Source: Inia geoffrensis
Lineage: Eukaryota; Chordata; Mammalia; Artiodactyla; Iniidae
Length of the DNA: 64,000 nucleotides
Direction: 5' to 3'
Assembly (NCBI GenBank): GCA_036417435.1
Contig: CM070913.1
Coordinates: 6,924,680 to 6,988,679, forward strand
Both the position numbers and the translations under genes were made by a program. Under the pieces are notes generated by a model. The model ran no database searches. It was not told the origin of the DNA and was given only the letters and a program-made list of their open reading frames with translations. This document shows positions 56,721-64,000 of the stretch, one piece after another (the first letter of the stretch is position 1; every line of letters begins with the position of its first letter).

Positions 56721-59700
56721 TCCAAAGTGGGGGGGCAGGGGGTGATGGAGGGTGTGGCTCCGAGTCCGCTGCCCACACTTGTGTGTCTCAGAGAAAACGA
56801 TGACAACAGAGCTCCTAATTAAACACACACACACAGAACATTCTTGTCACTGATGGAACAGTTTGGTTCAGTCTTTCATCTCCTAGAGCCTTGTCCGGAC
56901 TCCACGGTCCTGCACGGCGAGCAGAAGCCAGGAGATGGTCATCCACAACCTCAGAGGCCACCACCCGCTGGTGGCAAGACACTCGTTACCATATTTTGAA
57001 TTAAATTCTTGGAGCCATTTTTCATCTTGCATGTCACCGCGGGGCCCTCCTCCTTACACACGGGGAGGTGGCTCCTTTGTTCCCGGAGTTGCAGGTACAT
57101 CCCGGGTACCTGGGTTCCCGACATCAGGGAAGTGCCTGGGAGCTGAGGACCCAGGCTTCAGGGTCCCCGTCCATGCTCTCCCACGTGGCTTCTAGTCACC
57201 TGGGCGCCTGCCCAGCCCCTCGGGCCCTTTGGAGGAGAGAGACACGTCTCTGTCAACACAACGCCCTGGGAAGCCCGCTCATGGGCTGCTCACGACGGGA
57301 TGAGTGGGGTTCCTCTCCACATCACTGGCGAATCAGCCCCATCATCACCACATGTGGCATCATCGGGCTCTGATGACACTTCAAGAAGGGGTTATAAATG
57401 ATGACTCATCGTTGAGAGAACTCGCACACAAATGACTCACGGCTGGAAGAGCATTTGGGCAACAGGGCGTTGGAGGAATGTGTGGGTTGGGTGCTCTCTG
57501 CAGAAAGCCCGTGCACCTGGGGAGCAAGGAAGCCCCCTCCTGCAGCCACAGGCCGTGAATCGGGTACAGGGGTGTTCAACACCCCACCTAACCTCAGACA
57601 AATCACTGAAAGCATCCCTCCTCGACCTCAAGTGGACGTAGGGGTCACCCAGTTAAATGCGGGTTCTGATTCACAGATGTGGAAGGGGCCAGAGATGGCG
57701 CAGGTCCCACGAGGCCCAGGCAGTGCCCCCGTCTGCCAGGCCTGCGGGCCAGCCTCGGAGCAGCAAGACCTTTGTGCTTCTGTGCCTGCCCACACGCCCT
57801 GGCCCTCATCAGTAGGGCCAAGGTACTAAGAAAACCCCAGGAGTACAATCATAATAAGTCCTATGAGCAAAGTACCACTCCAAGGGAGGTGAACGCAGTC
57901 AAAGTCCTCTGGAAAGCATGTAGAACACCAGGCCCCGTGGCCAGCCCGGTCTTCAAGGCCCACTTTTGGGACCGTGACTTTCCGGGCCCTCACGTGAGCA
58001 GAGCGGAGCCCCCCAGAAGATGGGGGGCAGTGTCTGTTCATGACCAGGCAAGCACAGCACAGCCTAGCAAATCCACCCAGGCCTGGGGACCCTTCCCCAG
58101 CTGCTCAAATCTCTCCATATTTGCTTGAGTCTGACATGGAAACAAGGTCCAGTCATGCAGGGTTATTTGCAAATCAAGAAACCAAGCGCCCACTGTGAAG
58201 CAATAAGTTGTCCAAACATCCTGTGTAACGAACTGATGGAACTGTCCAGATGGAGACTGAACGATCAAGAAGAATTCCACGACGCCCAAAAATGAGAAAA
58301 GGAGGGAAGGGGGACTTGGCACTGGCGCTAAGCAGCCTCTTTGTCGAATGAGAGCCAGACTTGGGGCCTGGTCGCCACGGCCACTAGGGATGCCGGGCTG
58401 AGCCATCCTTCAGCGCTGCTCTGCAGTGTGGGCCCTGCCCCCCTGAAGGCTGGATGATTCATTGGATTTAATACTGTCCCGAGTCTCACTCCAGGGAATG
58501 CTGCAGGAATGTTTTTCAAAAAAGGGGCACAGCCATTAAAAACAGTCTGCGTGCCTCAGCCTGTAAAAGAGGTCCTTTATTAACAAACAGCGACGGCCCC
58601 AAATAGCCCAACTGCTGTGCCGTCCGAGGGGACCCGATGGTTAGGGCCACATTTTAGAAGATTTTACCTTCACTCCCCCCTTATATTGAGGTCCACCTGG
58701 TGAGGGTTAACATCCTCAATGGGGAAGGCCCAGAATGGAAGCTGTGTCCTGCACACCTCCTCCCCCTCCACTGTGGGACCTGTAAATCCTCTCCCCGCCC
58801 GCTCGACAGTTCGAGTCCCCCAGTGCTGAGGCTGGTTGATAGGAGGCCAGGGGATACTCAGGAAGCATCTCTTTGATTTCCTCCAAAGGCTATAGAACAG
58901 CCCACGCAGATGTTTCCTGGTGTTTACAGTCTCTCCAAGTTTCCTCCGTCTTCTGTTGCATTTTAACTGGAGCACGGAGGTGTGTGCCGTCCCCACCTCA
59001 ACGAGAAGTTCCTCCTTCCGTCTCGGTCTGGACTGTTCCCACTGGTTTCTGGAGACCCACGAGATGGCTGCGTCTTCCAAGATTCTGACGCTCCTGCCCA
59101 CTGGCTACCTGGACCAAACCCCCCAGGTCTCCCCTTCCTGTCGTGAGCTAAGCTATTTTTAACAGAAACAACATAGTAGATCTATTTTTTAACAACCTCC
59201 TGATCACATGTAAAGACTGACACGTATTTGTAGCTTCTACCTCCTTTAAGTTTAAACAGGATGACAGGGCTTTGCAGAGAGCCCACGGTTCCTGGAGTTC
59301 ATGATCTTTGAAGGAGTCCAACCTCTGGAACGTCTTGGGCCCACCGTATCCTGGAGACGGGAACTTCAGGTGGAAGCATCTTCTCTGGACCCTCACTGCC
59401 ACACCCAGCCAGACATCATCACCCCCCGTCCACACGCAGGGCCGTTCAGCTCTGCCCCATGGTCGTGAGCAGGTATAATGTTCATGGAAAACCAAATGTG
59501 ATTTAGGAAGCTCCAGCTCCCTACGCACGTAGAGGACTCAGTAATGGTGGACCTGCAGCTCTGACCTTGGTCCCTCAGATGTCTGTCAAGACCCACTGGT
59601 CACCTGGCCCATCTCTCCCCTCCACCATCATGTCTCACCCGCCAGACTCTGCCCTCTGGGCCCACCCAACACTCCACCCTCAAAAACCATGTCATTGTTT

Positions 59701-59859
59701 TTCTTCTATTTGCCAGGGTAGTACATGTAAATGGTAGAATATTTGTACAACAAACAGTAAGACACAAGAAAACCAAAATTCCCTGGTGAACCCACGCCCA
59801 GGGATAAACATGGGTACCATTTTGCGGGATTACTTTCCAGTCTTCCCAAATTCGATTTC
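56721..59859. other. GC-rich non-coding stretch
   Basis: Overlapping frames up to 149 codons (plus 57679-58128; minus 58670-59101; minus 59148-59528) without recognisable domains or splice structure. No recent transposon. A short CACACACACACAC lies at 56824-56835. Confidence 0.4.
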
Positions 59860-59872
59860 AAAAATAGCACAA

Positions 59873-60177
59873 GGGCTTCCCTGGTGGCGCAGTGGTTAAG
59901 AATCTGCCTGCCAATGCAGGGACATGGGTTTGAGCCCTGGTCCAGGGAGATCCCACATGCCACGGAGCAACTAAGCCCGTGAGCCACAACTACTGAGCCC
60001 ATGTGCCATGAGCCCGTGCTCCACAACAAGAGAAGCCACCGCAATGAGAAGCCCGCGCACCGCAACAAAGAGTAGCCCCCGCTCACCGCAGCTAGAGAAA
60101 GCCCGCATGCAGCAATGAAGACCCAATGCAGCCAAAAATTAATTCATTAAATAAATAAAAAATGTTTAAATCCTATT
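59873..60177 (+). mobile_element. CHR-2-type SINE (long form), full length
   Basis: GGGCTTCCCTGGTGGCGCAG, GAATCTGCCTGCCAATGCAG, a B-box-like GGTTTGAGCCC, then the long body with AACTACTGAGCCCATGTGCC, GAGAAGCCACCGCAATGAGA and GAAGACCCAATGCAGCCAAA, and an AAATAAATAAAAAATG tail. A perfect 13-bp duplication AAAAATAGCACAA flanks it at 59860-59872 and 60178-60190. Confidence 0.95.
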
Positions 60178-60194
60178 AAAAATAGCACAAGACA

Positions 60195-60412
60195 TGATAT
60201 GAGACCTCTTGGAAGATGGCGGACCTGAGCTTCAGAAGACACTCGGAACACGGTGACTTTTCTGCTGTCTTTCTGAATATACTGCTTTAATCTCCTAGTC
60301 TGGGTTCTCCTCCTCCACCTGCTCCTTAAGTAGCAGCGTTCTTACCGTGAAATAAAGGGTGCTTGTCTGGTCTTTTGTTCTGAGTCTGCATTCTTTCGCT
60401 GTCAGTACACTC
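60195..60412 (+). mobile_element. Possible ERV LTR fragment with poly(A) signal
   Basis: AGACCTCTTGGAAGATGGCG, CAGAAGACACTCGGAACACG, then AATAAA at 60351-60356, followed by GGGTGCTTGTCTGGTCTTTT and TCTTTCGCTGTCA near 60408. A poly(A) signal followed by a GT-rich stretch and a terminal CA is the layout of a retroviral R-U5. I cannot name the family and see no second LTR or viral gene. Confidence 0.35.
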
Positions 60413-60659
60413 ACTCCTTTGGCTTGAATTACTACTTCTAGATGATAATAACTTCACATCAGCTCTGACCTCTCTCCCAAATGCCAGCACCCTCTCGGCT
60501 TGCCTCCTGGACGCCTACACCATATGTGGAGCTGGCATGAACCAACTCAACTTCTTCCTGCTTCTCAGGCACCTGCTCCTCCTTGTCTCTGCTGAAGGTA
60601 TTGCCCTGTTCCCACCCTGGAGGGTTATTTTTAGCCTTGCGTTTTGATTCTTCTATAGG

Positions 60660-61640
60660 CTTTTTAGCTATACCACTTGCATATTTTTTTAGGGGTTGAT
60701 CTAGGGGTTGCATTAGCACCTTTAGCGTACCCAGTTGCAGGTAATCTTGTGCTGCTACACATAAAATATTGGAAACTTATAGCAGTCCAATCCTTTGTGC
60801 TACTGTTGCCACAAATATACATCTGTATGTGTTATCAATCCCTCAATACAATGCTATAATTTTTTCTTTAAATGTCATATATCTTATAGAAATTAATAAA
60901 AGAAATATATGTATATCCATATCTGTGTCCACATCTGTGTTTTATGTATGTGTGCATGTATGTGTACACACATACATACATATGTATGAGTATATATGTT
61001 TACCTACATTCACCATTTCTGTCGCTCTTCCTTTCTTCCTGAAAATCTAGTTTTCATCTGGTGTCACCTCCTTCAGGCTGGAGAACAACCTCCCTTGTAG
61101 CACAGATACGCTGGCAACAAATTCTCTCAGTTCTCTGTTATCTTTACTTCATCTTCGTTAGAGGGATAGTTTGGCTAGCTATAGAATTCTGGTTAACAGT
61201 TTTTTCCTTCTTGCGCTTCACAGAAGTTATTCTGTCGTGTTCCAGCCTCGATGTTTCTGATGAACAGTCAGCCGCCCCATGAACCCTTGTTCTCCCACCT
61301 GTAAGACCGCATCTCCTCTGCTGCTTTCAGCATTTCACCTTCACCTTTATGTTTGAGAAGCTTGGCTTTGACATGGCTCTGTGTCGTTTTCTTTCATTTT
61401 ACCCTGCTTGAGGTTTGCTGAGTTTCTTGGATGTGTAAATTGATGTTTTACACAAAATTTGAGAAAAAAAGGAATCCCAAACACTCTGAGAGTTTGACAA
61501 ATACTTCTGGCTTCATTCTGTATTTATGGCTCTGCTTCCAACTGTCTTATCTCATGTCTTCTGCATTTCATCTTCCAAATACAATGCATGATTTCACACC
61601 TCTGTGTTTCTGCTGAGATTTCTATTAGAAATGACAATTC
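60660..61640 (-). mobile_element. L1M fragment, antisense
   Basis: GATAGTTTGGCTAGCTATAG, AATTCTGGTTAACAGTTTTT, TTCTGATGAACAGTCAGCCG, GCTTTGACATGGCTCTGTGT and GAGTTTCTTGGATGTGTAAA are the antisense strand of an old L1 internal region, best from 61130 to 61480. A (TA/CA)-rich microsatellite at 60900-61000 interrupts the less certain left part. Confidence 0.55.
60900..61000. repeat. Impure (TATG/CA)n microsatellite
   Basis: ATATATGTATATCC, then TATGTATGTGTGCATGTATG, then TACACACATACATACATATG. Confidence 0.85.
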
Positions 61641-61839
61641 TTCCAGCCTGTTATCAACATACCAGTGCCGCACGGTCTCACTAAAGCCCAGTTCAATGTC
61701 TCTTAGCCTGTGGCGCTTTCCCACAAAAGCCCTGGAAATGGGATCGCTCCTTTTTACCTCCCTCAACCCTCTGATTTTCCTCTTTATGACAGCACATGAA
61801 ACACGTCATCGTAATTAGATTTTTATTATTCTCCCATTT

Positions 61840-61970
61840 GGCTCTCGTCAACAACAAGAATTCTCTCTTATTCTCTTTGGAGCCCTTGTACCTTGCACAA
61901 TGCCAAGGGCATCACATGTATTCAACAGATGTTTACAGGCTAATTGGATGAATAAATGAATGAATTGAAT
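61840..61970 (+). mobile_element. LINE-2 3' end
   Basis: GGAGCCCTTGTACCTTGCAC, AATGCCAAGGGCATCACATG, TATTCAACAGATGTTTACAG and ATGAATAAATGAATGAATTG resemble the L2 terminus and its short target-like tail. Confidence 0.55.
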
Positions 61971-63305
61971 TTACTTAAGACTATGATGTAGCATTTCTAG
62001 GGCCCTTGGTAGGGAGAAATAAAGTGACATTTATCCCCAAAGTTTAACTCAATGATGAGTGACCCTGTTTAGATTTTGATTGAGGACATCCAGGTCCCTA
62101 GAAATCTTCAGGGAAAAGCTCTCAGGTAACTCATGGTTTCTGAATGGAGGCCAAGAATGAGTTCTAAATCCGTGATGAGTGTATAAAAGTGGGAGCAATC
62201 CTTTCTTATTATATATTACCTCCCCGGTCATTATGAAATCATTTCGTATTCACTGTGAATAACACCAATCATTCATGTACTCATCTGGCATTCATATGGC
62301 TCTCCTATGCACTTCAACAGGAATTCTGTTGTAATTAACCGTTCGTTAATGTTGATAGTAATGGATGTTTAAAATAACGTGCTACCAAATAGGGTCATGA
62401 CAGCAATGGGATCAAGGCGTCCAGGCAGGAGAGACACGGGAGCAAAATCCCTTCTGTCGGGAAAACGTCCTCAGATGGTAGAATGGATTTTGAGATGCTG
62501 TGTCAACAGGCTGTGAGCCTGGGGTGGGAGCCCGAGTCTTGGCCATCTCTCTTTGAGAAAACTTGATTTGAATTTCAGAAGAAAACTGTGACAAACTGGC
62601 ATTTGATTCAGCATTTTTCTTTCAGTTTATACGTGGATCAACTGTGTCCTAAATGATCTCACTCTTCTTTGCCTCATTTACAAGCTGTATCTTCCTGTTA
62701 GAGAGCAAATCTGATGTTCCTACAGGATCGTTCTGGAAACAAGATTTGGGGGCAATGTCAAAACAAAACGTATGTTCATTCTCAGATCACAGGGACGGGC
62801 CTATTAAAAATGGTAGTTGGTTAAAGGTGAGTTGATGAGCTCCACCCTCAAATAGGGTCATGTTGAAATGGAAAATGAAGATCACAGGCTGAACCCCCTG
62901 GATTTATGAGACTTGGGGGCACTTCGTGAAGTGCTTACAAAGGCGGTGTTTGTTCCCTCCAGACAGTGCGTGGCTTCCTTCCCCAAGGTGGCCCTTGTCA
63001 TGGTCAATACCCGCAATTTCAGGATTTGGCATGAAATGTGGGGTGTCTATCGTGCACCTCGCCCTCCAGCCCTGGTGTCTGAGGTCCTTGAACGTGGCAT
63101 CCCCTTTCATGCACAGAGACTCCGGAAGAAGAGGAAAAGGCTAGCAGGAGGAATTCTAGTATCACGTGGTTCCCGAGTCCTGGGGCACCCTGGGAGCTCC
63201 AGCTGTGGAGGCCTGGGCGGGGTTTAGAGCACCCTGAATCTTGCACTGGAAGAGCCTCCTCGGGCCTCCAGAGGGAAGGGAGGCACACATTCCCTGTGTC
63301 CCTCC
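61971..63305. other. Non-coding stretch with one candidate exon
   Basis: No named repeat. The candidate exon at 62702-62826 lies here. GC content rises after 62900, with overlapping frames (104 codons plus, 139 codons minus partly in the SINE). Confidence 0.4.
62702..62826 (+). other. Candidate coding exon, 125 bp
   Basis: A good pyrimidine tract ends in TATCTTCCTGTTAG at 62701. An excellent donor, TTAAAG followed by GTGAGT, starts at 62827. Between them one frame is open for 41 codons after a 2-base split codon and ends exactly on a codon boundary. It includes SDVPTGSFWKQDLGAMSK and SFSDHRDGPIKNGSWLK, a balanced composition without repeats. The frame stays open upstream to an ATG at 62653, and stops (TGA at 62833) soon after the donor. 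I do not recognise the protein and saw no neighbouring exon. It is the best of the four candidates but may still be chance. Confidence 0.3.
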
Positions 63306-63322
63306 ATAAAACACCACTCCGG

Positions 63323-63664
63323 GGGCTTCCCCGGTGCTGCAGTAGTTGGGAGTCTGCCTGCCAATGCGGGGAACACGGGTTCGAGCCCTGGTCTGGGAGG
63401 ATCCCGTGTGCCTCGGAGCAACTGAGCACGTGTGCCACGGCTACTGAGCCTGCGCTCTAGAGCCCGTGAGACACAACTGCTGAGGCCTGCTCACCTCGAG
63501 CCCGTGCTCCGCAAAAAGAGAAGCCACTGCAATGAGAAGCCCGTGCACTGCAAGGAAGAGTAGCCCCCGCTCGCCGCAACTAGAGAAAGCCTGCGCACAG
63601 CAATGAAGACCCAATGCGGCCATAAATAAATAAATTAAATAAAGCAAAAATTTAAAAAAATAAA
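63323..63664 (+). mobile_element. CHR-2-type SINE (long form), full length
   Basis: GGGCTTCCCCGGTGCTGCAG, GAGTCTGCCTGCCAATGCGG, B-box GGTTCGAGCCC, the long body with CTACTGAGCCTGCGCTCTAG, GAGAAGCCACTGCAATGAGA and GAAGACCCAATGCGGCCATA, and a long impure A/T tail. A 17-bp duplication with 2 mismatches flanks it: ATAAAACACCACTCCGG at 63306-63322 and ATAAAACACTGCTCCGG at 63665-63681. Confidence 0.94.
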
Positions 63665-63681
63665 ATAAAACACTGCTCCGG

Positions 63682-64000
63682 TCCGCGTGAGGATGTCTGT
63701 TACGTTTCCAAGGCAATGAGATTAGCTCTTTAACTAATATCCCTGCTACTCTCCAGTCAGATGTAAAAGCGGAGGTAACACACTAACCCCTTACACCGAG
63801 CTCTGGTCCTGAGACAAAGCTGTGGCTGGGTGATGTGAGGACAGACGTAGGAGCGCTAAGGGGGGAGAACGGCCCCCGGCGTGGCAAGGGGGCACGCCCA
63901 GAGCCACGGGCCTGGGACCAGACCTCCGGACCTGCCCAAACGCCGCCGCATCGGCTCAGACCGAGCCTTGCCCCTTCCTGGGCGGTGACGGTCAGGACGG
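63682..64000. other. Right edge, CpG-rich from about 63840
   Basis: The last 160 bases are GC-rich with about a dozen CpG, including GGCCCCCGGCG and AAACGCCGCCGCATCGG. This may be the start of a CpG island that continues beyond the window. No gene start can be seen. Confidence 0.4.

Noticed and set aside
1..64000. Bacterial-type features (operons, CRISPR arrays, ribosome binding sites, prophage)
   Set aside because: The repeat content is mammalian throughout. No regularly spaced repeat array or operon-like gene packing exists.

Overview
This is non-coding nuclear DNA of a mammal, most likely a cetacean (whale or dolphin). The main evidence is ten tRNA-derived SINEs of the CHR type, several with flanking target-site duplications. 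The shorter, GC-rich form (5867, 26291, 33183, 50036) is the kind I know from cetacean genomes. Ruminant Bov-tA and BovB elements are absent. Four copies of a cetartiodactyl LINE-1 3' end, plus MIR, L2, MLT1-type LTR, Tigger and old L1M pieces, complete a normal placental repeat set. I cannot name the species or the chromosome.

I found no protein-coding gene that I can identify. The open frames are short, overlap on both strands, or come from SINEs, the GGAA microsatellite or GC-rich sequence. The window reads as intergenic DNA or part of a large intron. Four short intervals have a good acceptor, an open frame and a good donor (297-368, 31720-31864, 47767-47816, 62702-62826). They are listed as candidate exons only.

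Layout. 1-6100: mostly unique sequence with one SINE. 6990-8075: a cluster of decayed L1 3' fragments around an AT-rich microsatellite. 8076-20200: GC-richer sequence with a MIR, a Tigger DNA transposon whose termini are still visible (13338-13991), a long GGAA microsatellite (14583-14800), two MLT1-type LTRs in the same orientation, and a GC-rich block (17200-18960). 20290-33000: AT-rich and dominated by L1 (3' half at 20290-22690, 5' region pieces at 22700-23095 and 25240-25620), with three SINEs. 33000-45200: three SINEs, a long L2 (35850-36930), old L1-like pieces and a strong G-quadruplex motif (41942-41970). 45200-49850: largely unique. 49885-51110: an old L1 split by a SINE. 51200-55500: an L2 end, an MLT1-type LTR and a truncated L1 with its own target-site duplication. 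55500-59850: GC-richer, with a CpG-dense segment at 56330-56720. 59870-64000: two long SINEs, an LTR-like fragment, L1 and L2 remnants, and a CpG-rich right edge.

The parts do not form a genetic system. The main observations are insertion structures with readable target-site duplications, one internally deleted SINE, B-box differences among SINE subfamilies, the candidate exons, and a few segments that look like regulatory or conserved non-coding DNA. Repeat family names come from memory of consensus sequences and were not checked by a search.
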